NCBI RefSeq assembly: GCF_009183365.2
Contig: NZ_CP068230.1
Span: 2,819,001-2,883,000 of the forward strand
Direction of reading: 5' to 3'
Source of the DNA: Shewanella algae
GTDB lineage: Bacteria; Pseudomonadota; Gammaproteobacteria; Enterobacterales; Shewanellaceae
DNA: 64,000 nt
Below, piece after piece: positions 18,785 to 27,046 of the stretch. The notes beneath the pieces are model-generated. The model ran no database searches. It saw nothing but the letters and a program-made list of their open reading frames with translations, and was not told the origin of the DNA. Position numbers and translations under genes: made by a program. Numbering within the stretch: the stretch's first letter is position 1; every line of letters starts with the position of its first letter.

Positions 18785-20449
18785 ATGTGTTCAATTTTTG
18801 CCATTCTCGATATCCAGTCTGACGCCGCCGCTCTGAGAAGCACTGCGCTGGAGATGTCCAAACTGATGCGCCACCGCGGCCCGGACTGGTCGGGTATTCA
18901 TACCACTCCAAGAGCGATTCTCGCCCATGAGCGGCTGGCCATTGTCGATATCGAACACGGCGCCCAGCCGCTGTTATCTGAAGATGGCCAGTTGGTATTG
19001 GCAGTCAACGGTGAAATCTACAACCACAAAGAACTCAAGGCCGAGCTCGGCGACAAGTACAGCTACCAGACCAACTCGGATTGCGAAGTGATCCTGGCGT
19101 TGTATCAGGAATATGGCTGCGACTTTCTCGATAAGCTCAACGGTATTTTTGCCTTCGTACTCTACGACAAGGCCAAGGACTGCTACCTCATAGGCCGGGA
19201 TCACATGGGGATCATCCCGCTTTACACCGGCCGCGATACCAGTGGCAACCTTTATGTCGCCTCTGAGATGAAAGCGCTGGTACCCGTATGTAAAACCGTG
19301 GAAGTTTTCAGCCCCGGGCATTACCTCTTCAGTGAAGATGACGTGCCGGTGCAATACTATCGGCGTGACTGGCGCGACTATGAAGCGGTAGCCCAAAACA
19401 GCGCCTCCAGCGAAGAGCTGCGCGAAGCGTTGGAAGCCGCGGTAAAGCGCCAGTTGATGTCAGATGTGCCCTATGGCGTTTTGCTATCAGGCGGGCTGGA
19501 CTCCTCGGTGATTTCCGCCATAACCCAAACTTTTGCCAAACGCCGTATTGAAGACAACGATGCCTCCGATGCCTGGTGGCCACAGCTGCACTCCTTTGCC
19601 GTGGGCCTGAAAGGGGCACCGGATCTGGCGGCGGCACAAAAGGTCGCCGATGCCATAGGCACCATACACCATGAGCTGCACTTCACCTTCCAGGAAGGCC
19701 TGGATGCCATCAAGGAGGTGATTTATCACCTGGAAACCTATGATGTCACCACCATACGCGCTGCAACCCCCATGTATTTGATGGCGCGCAAGATCAAGGC
19801 TATGGGGATCAAGATGGTGCTCTCGGGCGAAGGGGCCGATGAACTGTTCGGCGGTTACCTCTATTTCCACAAGGCACCAAACGCCCGCGCCTTCCACGAA
19901 GAACTGGTGCGTAAACTCGACAAGCTGCACCTGTACGACTGCCTGCGGGCCAACAAGTCCATGGCAGCCTGGGGCCTGGAAGCCCGAGTACCTTTCCTCG
20001 ACAAGGAGTTTATGGACGTGGCCATGCGCCTGAACCCAGAAGCCAAGATGTCGCGCGATGGCCGGATTGAAAAGCATATTCTGCGTGAAGCCTTCGAGCA
20101 TAAGCTCCCGGCCGAAGTCGCCTGGCGCCAGAAAGAGCAGTTCAGTGACGGTGTGGGTTACTCTTGGATTGATGGCCTGAAAGAACATGCCGCCGCCCAG
20201 GTGGAGGATAAAGAGCTGGCCAACGCCCGTTTCCGCTTCCCGCACAACACGCCGGAAACCAAAGAGGCCTACTTCTATCGCTGTTTCTTTGAAGAGCACT
20301 TCCCGCTGGAGTCGGCAGCACTGACTGTACCGGGTGGTAAATCGGTTGCCTGCTCCACCCCGGAAGCGCTGGCCTGGGATGAGAGCCTGTCAGGCATCAT
20401 AGATCCTTCCGGCCGAGCGGTGCGCTCTGTGCATAGCGCATCTTATTGA
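18785..20449 (+). CDS. asnB: Asparagine synthetase B (glutamine-hydrolysing)
   Basis: 554-aa enzyme converting aspartate, ATP and glutamine to asparagine. The start at 18785 is required because the catalytic nucleophile is the Cys directly after Met (MCSIFAILDI); GGAG lies upstream. The class II glutaminase domain (1-about 190) has MRHRGPDWSG and the NGEIYNHKEL loop. The ATP-pyrophosphatase domain carries LLSGGLDSSVISA and LSGEGADELFGGYLYF. Length equals E. coli AsnB. Confidence 0.97.
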   Translation: MCSIFAILDIQSDAAALRSTALEMSKLMRHRGPDWSGIHTTPRAILAHERLAIVDIEHGAQPLLSEDGQLVLAVNGEIYNHKELKAELGDKYSYQTNSDCEVILALYQEYGCDFLDKLNGIFAFVLYDKAKDCYLIGRDHMGIIPLYTGRDTSGNLYVASEMKALVPVCKTVEVFSPGHYLFSEDDVPVQYYRRDWRDYEAVAQNSASSEELREALEAAVKRQLMSDVPYGVLLSGGLDSSVISAITQTFAKRRIEDNDASDAWWPQLHSFAVGLKGAPDLAAAQKVADAIGTIHHELHFTFQEGLDAIKEVIYHLETYDVTTIRAATPMYLMARKIKAMGIKMVLSGEGADELFGGYLYFHKAPNARAFHEELVRKLDKLHLYDCLRANKSMAAWGLEARVPFLDKEFMDVAMRLNPEAKMSRDGRIEKHILREAFEHKLPAEVAWRQKEQFSDGVGYSWIDGLKEHAAAQVEDKELANARFRFPHNTPETKEAYFYRCFFEEHFPLESAALTVPGGKSVACSTPEALAWDESLSGIIDPSGRAVRSVHSASY

Positions 20450-20464
20450 GCTTAAGTAAAAACC

Positions 20465-20490
20465 ATAAAGGCGCCAAATGGCGCCTTTAT
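20465..20490. terminator. Terminator of asnB
   Basis: ATAAAGGCGCC / GGCGCCTTTAT, an 11-bp perfect stem with an AAAT loop, positioned between convergent genes. Confidence 0.8.
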
Positions 20491-20546
20491 TCGTTAGCGG
20501 AAATAGGAGCTTCGCTTCTGTGCCGCTTTATTTGCTTTGAGCTTGT

Positions 20547-20780
20547 TCACTTGCGCCTTGTTCTCATCACTCTAAGCCCGGCCGTTGCTTGGTGGCGATC
20601 AACTTGCCGTTGCCGGCAGCGCTCGAGAATAGCCTGCCGCTCGCTGTCAGTTGCCTGATGCCAGGCAAGAATTTCTTCCAGCGTCCTGAAACATCCCAGG
20701 CAAACATCCTGCAGGTCCAGGCAGCAGTGACGAATACAGGGAGAGTCCACCCTGTTACTGCGCTTTGGTTGCCTGGACAT
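20547..20780 (-). CDS. DUF1289 family protein
   Basis: 77-aa cysteine-rich protein with the family pattern SPCIRHCCLDLQDVCLGCFRT followed by LEEILAWHQATDSERQAILERC. Four conserved cysteines suggest a metal or iron-sulfur ligand set, but the function is unknown. It starts 9 bp after the CHMI-type gene, so the two are probably cotranscribed. Confidence 0.85.
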   Translation of the reverse strand: MSRQPKRSNRVDSPCIRHCCLDLQDVCLGCFRTLEEILAWHQATDSERQAILERCRQRQVDRHQATAGLRVMRTRRK

Positions 20781-20789
20781 ATTGGCTTC

Positions 20790-21134
20790 CTAGCTGCCGC
20801 GTTTAAGGTAGCTTGGCTGATGCAGCTCAGTAACCTCAAGCGAGACACTGTCGGCTTTGACCGCTATTGGCTCCAGTGCGGCAAACACACTTTGGGTCAG
20901 GGCTTGCTTTTGCTCATCGGTGCGTCCCGGCATAATGGCCAAACGCACATGGATAAAGCTTTGAGCGCTGTCCTCCCCAACCAGGAAATGTTCACAGGCA
21001 TGCGCCCTACTCTTGATGGCAGATGGTGTGAACAAGCCTGAGTCTATGGCACCTTGGTGCACCACCTGAACCAGCTTGGCAATCGACAACTGCTGCGCCA
21101 GGGGCGCCGAATACTCAATAATACAGTGAGGCAT
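20790..21134 (-). CDS. 5-carboxymethyl-2-hydroxymuconate isomerase-like protein (tautomerase superfamily)
   Basis: 114 aa. The start MPHCIIEYSAPL leaves the catalytic Pro after Met removal, as in the HpaF/CHMI family, and HVRLAIMPGRTDEQKQALTQSVF is the characteristic C-terminal half. No other homoprotocatechuate genes are nearby, so the physiological substrate is unclear. Confidence 0.85.
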   Translation of the reverse strand: MPHCIIEYSAPLAQQLSIAKLVQVVHQGAIDSGLFTPSAIKSRAHACEHFLVGEDSAQSFIHVRLAIMPGRTDEQKQALTQSVFAALEPIAVKADSVSLEVTELHQPSYLKRGS

Positions 21135-21168
21135 AATCCTTCCTTGTTAAAGGCAGAAGCATCTGGGT

Positions 21169-21519
21169 CTATTCAGACCAGACGGCATACTCGTTTTGGC
21201 TCGGGCAGCGGAAATGAAAGCGCCGGCCACCGGGAAAACTGAAAATATCTTTGCAGATCTCCCCGCCATGGGTCTTGACGGCCTCCAGACTGGCGTTCAG
21301 ATCATTTGAGTAAATCACCAACAAGGGGCTGCCGTTGAGGGTATCAAAGCTCAGTGATGAGCGAAAAAAACCGCCATCGATCCCGGCCTGGGTAAAGCAG
21401 CTGTAATCCGGACCGTAATCAACAAAGCCCCAGCCAAACACCGCCTGAAAAAACGCCTTGGTGGCTTCCAGCTCCCGGGCGGGAAGTTCAAGATAATTAA
21501 TCCTATGATGTAACGCCAT
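21169..21519 (-). CDS. VOC (glyoxalase/bleomycin-resistance fold) protein
   Basis: 116-aa single-module VOC protein: INYLELPARELEATKAFFQAVFGW at the N-terminus and GGRRFHFRCPSQNEYAVWSE at the C-terminus. It resembles the PhnB/YdcJ-like unassigned subgroup; no substrate can be proposed. It is followed 34 bp later by the CHMI-like gene on the same strand. Confidence 0.85.
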   Translation of the reverse strand: MALHHRINYLELPARELEATKAFFQAVFGWGFVDYGPDYSCFTQAGIDGGFFRSSLSFDTLNGSPLLVIYSNDLNASLEAVKTHGGEICKDIFSFPGGRRFHFRCPSQNEYAVWSE

Positions 21520-21629
21520 GGCTTTCCTCCCGCCGCTTGGGCGACTTGATTGCTGTGATACTTAAGTACTTATTATTTTGGGCGGCTGAAACTTGGACCG
21601 GGGCTATCGCTCAAGCAGGCTTGTCATAG

Positions 21630-22370
21630 TTATAGCAAGCGCTGCAGCGTTACACTGGCCAGCCCTATCAGACCGCCAAAGACACCGCCCCAGACAACCA
21701 ACCAGCCAAGGTGGGTCTTGATCATCTGCTGCACCATCTCCTTGACCAACTGCGGCGTAAGCTCGGCCAGCCGCTGCTCGACAATATCCTGAATTTGGCT
21801 ACGCATATCCGCCATCACCCCGGGCTGTTCCAGTTCGCCCTTGAGCAGCTCGTAAAAATCATCGCTCTTGGCAATATCTGCCAGAGATTGCTGCATCTTT
21901 TCGATAAAGGGTTGCTTGAGTGGGGTGAGCGCTTCTTCACCGCCAAACATGGATAACATACCACCCAATGAAGATTGGGCAACCGTGGCCACCAAAGCAT
22001 CGAAGGCTGGAGCCAAGTCCACCTTGCCGATAACGCCGGACAGATCCAGGCTCTGTTTGTCGGAGCGGGTCGACAGGAAACGGTCTATGTTGGCCTCAGA
22101 GAAAAACTGCTCCATCATCAGCTCGCTGATAGCTTGCTTGAACTGTTCGAAACGGGCCGGGATGACCCCTGAGCCATAGAGACCCGGCACTTTTTCAAAC
22201 AACATATGCACCGCCAGCCAGTTGGTAATGGCGCCGGATACGGCAAACAGGCCGATGTTGAATAACACATCAGAGTGCATGCCATAGCCGGTAAGCATAA
22301 TGGCCAGCGCCAAGAGGTTGGTAACGGCGCTCTTGTCGAGCACAGGTGTCTGTTGTACTGCTGTTTTCAA
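21630..22370 (-). CDS. DUF445 family membrane protein
   Basis: 246 aa. Hydrophobic N-terminal helices (LLALAIMLTGYG, LFNIGLFAVSGAITNWLAVHMLF) carry the DUF445 signature GAITNWLAVHMLFEKVPGLYGSGVIPARF. A helical periplasmic/cytoplasmic domain follows, and a C-terminal transmembrane segment (VVWGGVFGGLIGLASVTL). Related proteins are YheB/YjiN-like; the role is unknown. Confidence 0.88.
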   Translation of the reverse strand: MKTAVQQTPVLDKSAVTNLLALAIMLTGYGMHSDVLFNIGLFAVSGAITNWLAVHMLFEKVPGLYGSGVIPARFEQFKQAISELMMEQFFSEANIDRFLSTRSDKQSLDLSGVIGKVDLAPAFDALVATVAQSSLGGMLSMFGGEEALTPLKQPFIEKMQQSLADIAKSDDFYELLKGELEQPGVMADMRSQIQDIVEQRLAELTPQLVKEMVQQMIKTHLGWLVVWGGVFGGLIGLASVTLQRLL

Positions 22371-22425
22371 TCTGAAATCCCCTGAAATTAAAACCCGCTA
22401 ATGGTAGCAAACAGGGGGCAGCAGA

Positions 22426-22842
22426 TTAAAGTAGTGCGTGATACAGACCTTGCTCTGTGCCATCTGTCTCGACTTGTTGAGACAGCTCGCCAAATTCACG
22501 CTTGACCGCCAGCACCTTGGCATCCTGCGCCAAAGTTCGGGCTCGGCAAGTCAGCTCTTTGGCAATGCCCTGACCACGGTAATCGGGCAATACGAAAAGA
22601 TCATCCAGATACCATAAAGGCTTTAGCAACAAGGAGGAGAATGAGGGAAAAACCTGAGTGAAGGCCACCGGATAATCGCCCTCGGTGGCGATGAAGATCA
22701 TCGAATCGTTTTCCAGTAAGCGGGCCCGTAAAAATTCACGGCAACGACTCAGATCTGAGCCCTGCCCCAGTTCCTGCCGATACTCGTCAAACAGCAGGAC
22801 CAGTTGTTCCAAATCCATTTCAGTAGCCAAACGTATTTGCAT
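22426..22842 (-). CDS. GNAT-family N-acetyltransferase
   Basis: 138 aa. MQIRLATEMDLEQLVLLFDEYRQ start, acetyl-CoA loop DYRGQGIAKELTCRA (Q/R-x-x-G-x-G/A) at about 87-101. The chain ends soon after motif A (YHALL), so it is slightly short for the family. The substrate is unknown. It is the last core gene before the AT-rich island. Confidence 0.85.
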   Translation of the reverse strand: MQIRLATEMDLEQLVLLFDEYRQELGQGSDLSRCREFLRARLLENDSMIFIATEGDYPVAFTQVFPSFSSLLLKPLWYLDDLFVLPDYRGQGIAKELTCRARTLAQDAKVLAVKREFGELSQQVETDGTEQGLYHALL

Positions 22843-23640
22843 TTTTCATCCCTGAATACAAGTTGAAATTTTACTATTTGCCAGAGGCAAAACGACAATA
22901 AACTCCTTAAACAACGCAAGGTTAACATAGAAAAGCTTATCTGGCAGCAGCTTTAATCGCCCTCCCCCATAAGTCAGTTCCCGTTCATGCCTATCCCGGT
23001 AGCCGTTTTCAACGAGTACACGAACCAGGCGTATTTAGCCGTATTGGCCGGCGATAACAACAGCCCCCCGCCATTAAGCAAGTCACCCGGCCACACCAAG
23101 GCTCCTAAATAGTTCCCCCGGCCATCAAGCACTGAAACCGGCAATTTAAGCAAGGCAATCAATTGGAATATTGCTCATATGATTTGCCGGGCACAGTTGT
23201 TTTCATGGCGAATTATGTTGTCAACCCCCACAAAATCAGGGTTTTATAACATTTGCTAAAAACTTGACCTTTGGCTAATTGTTTTCAAATTAAGTACTGG
23301 GTATTGTATAACCAATTCAAATACTTAGCTTTAGCACTTCCTTAAGCTTAAGGACGAAAGTAACAACACTTTTCCGTTTTCAGCGGAATGCAGGGACGAA
23401 CAGAGTTTGGACCCGTGCGGTAGCCATGGATTTACTAAACGCTTTTTGTAAGGACTGGGTTTTAGGGTTCTTGGTTGTACGGCTTGAAGTGCTCATGACA
23501 AGCGCCTCAGAACTGATTTTTTATACAGTATTATTGACGTTCTGGACAAAATGCCGGGAATTTGCAGCTAAGCTTGCGCGTTATTTCCGTAACATTTTAG
23601 AAAATTTCATTAAATTCATAAAGTTAAAAAATACAGTGGG
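22843..23640. other. Left boundary of the AT-rich accessory island; no convincing gene
   Basis: About 800 bases without a supported gene. Two open frames (22974-23162 minus, 62 aa; 23426-23647 plus, 73 aa) lack a good ribosome site and recognisable content. Base composition shifts from GC-rich core to AT-rich within this stretch. Confidence 0.5.
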
Positions 23641-23661
23641 TAGATAATAGGTTTGGAAACC

Positions 23662-23776
23662 GCGCATGCGCGTTTAGCTGCAAGGGATATTAAGACTAAA
23701 ATCTTTTATATCCAGCTAATACAAACAGATAGCGATGCGCGTTTACACTCCTCCGAGGACTAAAACGCGCATGCGC
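23662..23776. repeat. Long-range inverted repeat, possible attC-like recombination site
   Basis: A perfect 14-bp inverted repeat, GCGCATGCGCGTTT (23662-23675) and AAACGCGCATGCGC (23763-23776), encloses a smaller hairpin (GGATATTAAGA 23685-23695 with TCTTTTATATCC 23702-23713). A third partial copy, GATGCGCGTTT, lies at 23734-23744. The right side continues CAGCTGTTATGTGC, which resembles the GTT end of integron attC sites. Size and bulged folding fit attC, but the left end lacks a clear AAC box. Confidence 0.4.
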
Positions 23777-24158
23777 ACTATACAGCTGTTATGTGCGATT
23801 TAGTTGGGGAATGGGCTCTTCAAATTTGAGAGTTTGGCTCTTCTAAAATTCAGAGTTGTATTGAGAAATGGAATTCGTATCTAGTCATCACATTTTCAAA
23901 CCAGGAATTTTGCGGATAACTGGAATTCCATCGATCCCTCACATACGAACCTTGGGCATATTTCAGGCCTCGGCCATTCTAAGCACGTTACACATATTAA
24001 TGGCGGGCGCTTCAAAGTATCTGGTGGCGCAAACATCCAGCGTTGGCCACTTCTCATTCTTTAGCCCAATCGCAATTTCTAGCATCAAGTCAGCTGGCCA
24101 TTTTCTGTTTTCCATTCACGCTTCGAGTGTTAGCATGTTTGTAAATTTCGGGTTTGCA

Positions 24159-24258
24159 CATAACAAGCGGCAGCAGGCGGACTCGGCAAAAGCTGTCACC
24201 AAATTTGCTGGCGCAAATTTAGCGCCAGTTTTACCTCGCCGCTGTGCCGGGCGTTATA
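24159..24258 (+). repeat. Candidate integron attC site upstream of the SIR2 gene
   Basis: An imperfect palindrome of about 98 bp. It opens with ATAACAAGCGGCAGC and closes with GTGCCGGGCGTTATAA, the layout of Vibrio/Shewanella-type attC sites. The central part folds into a perfect hairpin CTGGCGC / GCGCCAG (24208-24228, 7-nt loop). The SIR2 ribosome site begins 6 bp beyond it, the spacing expected for a gene cassette. Between 23777 and 24158 only a 50-codon minus-strand frame (23963-24115) is visible, of doubtful reality. Confidence 0.55.
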
Positions 24259-24275
24259 AATCAAGGAGAGGGTAG

Positions 24276-25415
24276 ATGTCATCTAAGTTGAGCGGATCTT
24301 TAACAAGTGAGATTTTTAATAAGATCCTTAGGAACTCCCTTTCTGAAAAATTTGAAGAAGCTCTGTTCTTGTTTAGAGGAGCCGAAAAGTCACAAAATGA
24401 AAAACTTGAGGCGGTGACCAAATGGTACAGAGAGCAGAGGCTTGTAATGGTGTTGGGGGCTGGCTCGTCCGTTTCATATGGGCTTCCAAATTGGGATACA
24501 TTGCTTCAAAAGCTATTGCTAATAACTATTAAATCTGATGATGAAGAAAACGAAAAAAATGGAGAAAAGGCAGGCGTTTTGGCAAGGACTTTTAATAGCA
24601 TATTCGAGCCAAACTCATTGATTTCAGCTAGGTATCTCCATAATTATTTTAAAAAGAAAAACCCTAAATCTAACCTTGCATTTGAAAATGCTATTCGAGA
24701 TTCTCTATATCATGGGATTGATATAAAGGACGACTCTGACTTACTTAAAGAAATGAGACAGTTTTGTATTGCGGCTGGAAAGAGCCCTAATTTGGATTCA
24801 ATAATCACTTATAATTACGACGACTTGCTTGAACAATGCCTTCAAAAAATTGACGTCGACATCCCATTTTCTTCAATTCATGCTAGAGGAATGAAGCACC
24901 AGCAACATCATCTTCCTATATATCATGTTCATGGCTACTTACCTCAGAAAGGGCAGTTAACCTCTAAAAACAAAGTTGTTTTAAGTGAGGATGGATACCA
25001 TCAGCAATACACAGATGTATATGGGTGGAGCAACCTAATACAGATAAATAAGTTCAAGGACTTTAACTGTTTATTGATAGGCTTATCTTTCTCTGATCCT
25101 AACTTGCGGCGACTACTGGACATTGCCAAGAATGAAAGAGGTGATGATGAAGTTCATCATTATTGCTTTAAGAAAAGACATGAAAAATCGAAAGTAAAAT
25201 CACAATTAGAAAAACTCCTTACAGATAATGAAGATATACTGGATGAGAAAGTTGCTGCTCAATTACAACTAGATGAAGTCGTAAATGAGTTGATTAAATT
25301 GATGGAAAAATTCGAGGAAAATGATGCGCTGTCTTTTGGTGTTGGCATAATTTGGGTAGACAAATATGAAGAAATACCGGAGTTGCTTAAGAAAATAAGA
25401 GTTGGCGTCAAATGA
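24276..25415 (+). CDS. SIR2-like domain protein, probable anti-phage NADase
   Basis: 379 aa. A SIR2-type NAD-binding domain spans about residues 45-290: VMVLGAGSSVSYGLPNWDTLL (glycine loop), ITYNYDDLLEQCL (Asn-Tyr-Asp), a catalytic-type His in LPIYHVHGYLP, and NCLLIGLSFSDPNLRRLL. This is the SIR2_2 subfamily found in defence proteins that deplete NAD on phage infection. The remaining N- and C-terminal parts (1-45, 290-379) are helical and not recognised. AAGGAG precedes the ATG. Codon use is AT-rich, unlike the core. It stands alone between two attC-like palindromes, so a defence cassette is the best reading. Confidence 0.85.
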   Translation: MSSKLSGSLTSEIFNKILRNSLSEKFEEALFLFRGAEKSQNEKLEAVTKWYREQRLVMVLGAGSSVSYGLPNWDTLLQKLLLITIKSDDEENEKNGEKAGVLARTFNSIFEPNSLISARYLHNYFKKKNPKSNLAFENAIRDSLYHGIDIKDDSDLLKEMRQFCIAAGKSPNLDSIITYNYDDLLEQCLQKIDVDIPFSSIHARGMKHQQHHLPIYHVHGYLPQKGQLTSKNKVVLSEDGYHQQYTDVYGWSNLIQINKFKDFNCLLIGLSFSDPNLRRLLDIAKNERGDDEVHHYCFKKRHEKSKVKSQLEKLLTDNEDILDEKVAAQLQLDEVVNELIKLMEKFEENDALSFGVGIIWVDKYEEIPELLKKIRVGVK

Positions 25416-25417
25416 TT

Positions 25418-25463
25418 TATAACAAAGCATTCCAGCGGACAAGCCGCTGAACGCGGCGTTGAT
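25418..25463 (+). repeat. Candidate short attC site downstream of the SIR2 gene
   Basis: About 45 bp directly after the stop codon: TTATAACAAAGCATTCC then CAGCGG-ACAAG-CCGCTG hairpin (25433-25449), then AACGCGGCGTTGA. Outer AAC/GTT and GC/GC pairs extend the palindrome. It is short for attC and is abutted on its right by the IS110-family element, so it may be a truncated copy. Confidence 0.45.
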
Positions 25464-25487
25464 ATGATTCCCATTGTCAAATAGATA

Positions 25488-25533
25488 AGAGTGTCCTTAC
25501 CGGAGACCCAAAAATCTCCGGTAAGGGCACTCT
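25488..25533. repeat. 19-bp stem hairpin at the left end of the IS
   Basis: AGAGTGTCCTTACCGGAGA (25488-25506) pairs with 25515-25533 through 18 Watson-Crick pairs and one G-T, around an 8-nt loop. There is no T-run. It is absent from the degenerate IS copy at 31064. It could belong to the IS guide RNA, to the interrupted attC, or be a separate small palindromic element. Confidence 0.7.
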
Positions 25534-25729
25534 GACAGTCGGACTTTGGCGAGTAAGTGTCGGCGGTTGACCTTGCTGATATCCGCGAGTTTGGTTATTC
25601 GCATTACTTGTGTTCGCCGCAGGAGCCTTGCCTCAGTCTAGGAGCGCGGATGTGACCGCTTAACGCCCTCGAGGATTGCTCGCACCGCTGCCGCCGTCCG
25701 GCGCTGCCAGAGTGATTTTTAAATGTAAT
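25534..25729 (-). ncRNA. Candidate bridge/seek RNA region of the IS110-family element
   Basis: IS1111-group elements carry their structured guide RNA in the noncoding end downstream of the transposase. This 196-bp stretch is in that place, has no reading frame, and contains GC-rich self-complementary segments (for example around GCGCCGGACGGCG on the minus strand). Placement follows from family knowledge; the RNA boundaries and loops were not resolved. Confidence 0.35.
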
Positions 25730-26857
25730 TCAGTACGCTTGTTGTGGCATATCGGCATCAAAACCTTGGGCTAAATCCCAAATGTAGCCTGTCAGTTCGC
25801 GAGCCACAGCGGTAACGACTTTATTGTATTCTTTGCCTCTTGCTTTTAAGGCATGAAAGCGTCGACATAGGCGCTGCTGGATTTCCCATGAGCGAGTTTG
25901 CAGTTTGATAGAGTGCTCTTGTTGGCGACTTTCCAATTCCCTCGAGACCCTAGCGGGGAAACGATAGGCCCAGGCCGATTCAATAAGGATGCGTCTGGCG
26001 TGGCTATTGCCGCACTTAGTGATGCCGCCACGCCGTTCCCGCTGACCACTGGAGTGTTCGCTGGGTGTCAAACCGACAAAGTTCATCAGTGAACGCGGAG
26101 AAGCAAAGCGTCTGAGGTCACCCAGTTCCGCCAATAGGGTCATAGCGGATAAGAAACGTACTCCACGCAGTACCGTCAGACGTTGCACCAGTGGGTACCA
26201 ACGCCAGCTTTCGGCCAGGCTTTGCAGTTCCAATTCCAGCCGTTGCAAGCGCTCATAGCGCTCGGTAACGATATGAATGTAATGCTGAAAGGTGATTTTA
26301 GTAGCACTTTGTGGAAAGCTGATATCAGCCAGGTGGCGTCGATAGGCCTCGGTCCAGTTTTGCCGACCTGTGCAGGGATGACCATGACGCAGCAGAAAGG
26401 ATTTCAGCCGTTGCCGTGCCTGGCGCAAATCGAGCATGGCATCTTCCCGGCAGCGGATAAGGTCGCGGATAGCTTCATCCCGCTCATCCGGAACATAAAT
26501 AGAGTGCAAATCGCCGCTACGCGCTAACCTGGCCAATGTCATGGCATCGCGTTTATCGGTTTTGACCCGGTCGCCCGGAGCTTTGGGGATGAGTGCCGGC
26601 GCTACCACCCAGCATTCAATACCACGGCGCAACAGATGGCGATAGAGCCAGAAGCCACAGGGACCAGCCTCATAAATAACACAGAGCTTGCTGGTCTTGA
26701 CTGTTTGATTTTTAATGAGTTTATCGAATGAACGCAGGTTGGTTGGGATTGTGCCATGGTAATGCACGGTCTCAGCAGACTTATCAGAAACCCAGGCCAC
26801 GTCAGTGGTCTCCTTGTGTACGTCCAACCCGATAAAAAGTGTGTTAGCTTTAGACAT
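25730..26857 (-). CDS. IS110-family transposase
   Basis: 375 aa, apparently intact. The N-terminal DEDD RuvC-like domain shows FIGLDVHKETTDVAW (Asp), VIYEAGPCGFWLYRHL (Glu) and KTDKRDAMTLARLA (Asp-x-x-Asp). The C-terminal Tnp_20 domain has LAELGDLRRFASPRSLMNFVGLTPSEHSSG with the catalytic serine region, then GNSHARRILIESAW. These recombinases use a DEDD plus serine site and an RNA guide. Start at 26857 gives the standard MSKANTLFIGLDVHK N-terminus. Confidence 0.95.
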   Translation of the reverse strand: MSKANTLFIGLDVHKETTDVAWVSDKSAETVHYHGTIPTNLRSFDKLIKNQTVKTSKLCVIYEAGPCGFWLYRHLLRRGIECWVVAPALIPKAPGDRVKTDKRDAMTLARLARSGDLHSIYVPDERDEAIRDLIRCREDAMLDLRQARQRLKSFLLRHGHPCTGRQNWTEAYRRHLADISFPQSATKITFQHYIHIVTERYERLQRLELELQSLAESWRWYPLVQRLTVLRGVRFLSAMTLLAELGDLRRFASPRSLMNFVGLTPSEHSSGQRERRGGITKCGNSHARRILIESAWAYRFPARVSRELESRQQEHSIKLQTRSWEIQQRLCRRFHALKARGKEYNKVVTAVARELTGYIWDLAQGFDADMPQQAY

Positions 26858-27046
26858 GTCGGCCTCCTGTGATTGTTTGCCTATTGGATCAACAAACAGT
26901 GTGGCTCTGGTTTAACTAATCCACGAGAAAACACGGAGGCCGACACCTGCACAGGGAATCATTATGTCTAGCTGTTTGAGCAAAATATCTATAAGTTCTT
27001 ATTATGTGTGAGATATAATATCGCTTTTATTCTGAGCCTGATTATT

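Larger units (their letters stand above)
25464..26962 (-). mobile_element. IS110-family (IS1111-type) insertion sequence, complete
   Basis: About 1.5 kb. Nine-base inverted ATGATTCCC (25464-25472) and GGGAATCAT (26954-26962) bound the proposed unit. A subterminal inverted GTGTCGGC / GCCGACAC pair (about 25557-25564 and 26938-26945) is the IS1111-group hallmark. The noncoding stretch is much longer 3' of the transposase gene (266 bp) than 5' (105 bp), also as in IS1111 types. No target duplication is seen, as expected for this family. The exact outer ends are uncertain; the second degenerate copy begins its left-end similarity only at the equivalent of 25538. Confidence 0.75.

Noticed and set aside
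20790..21134. Possible homoprotocatechuate degradation locus because of a CHMI-like gene
   Set aside because: No other hpa pathway gene is nearby; neighbours are a DUF1289 and a VOC protein.
23868..24275. 135-codon plus-strand frame ahead of the SIR2 gene
   Set aside because: It runs through the attC-like palindrome and the SIR2 ribosome site, has no ribosome site of its own and no protein-like conservation cues.
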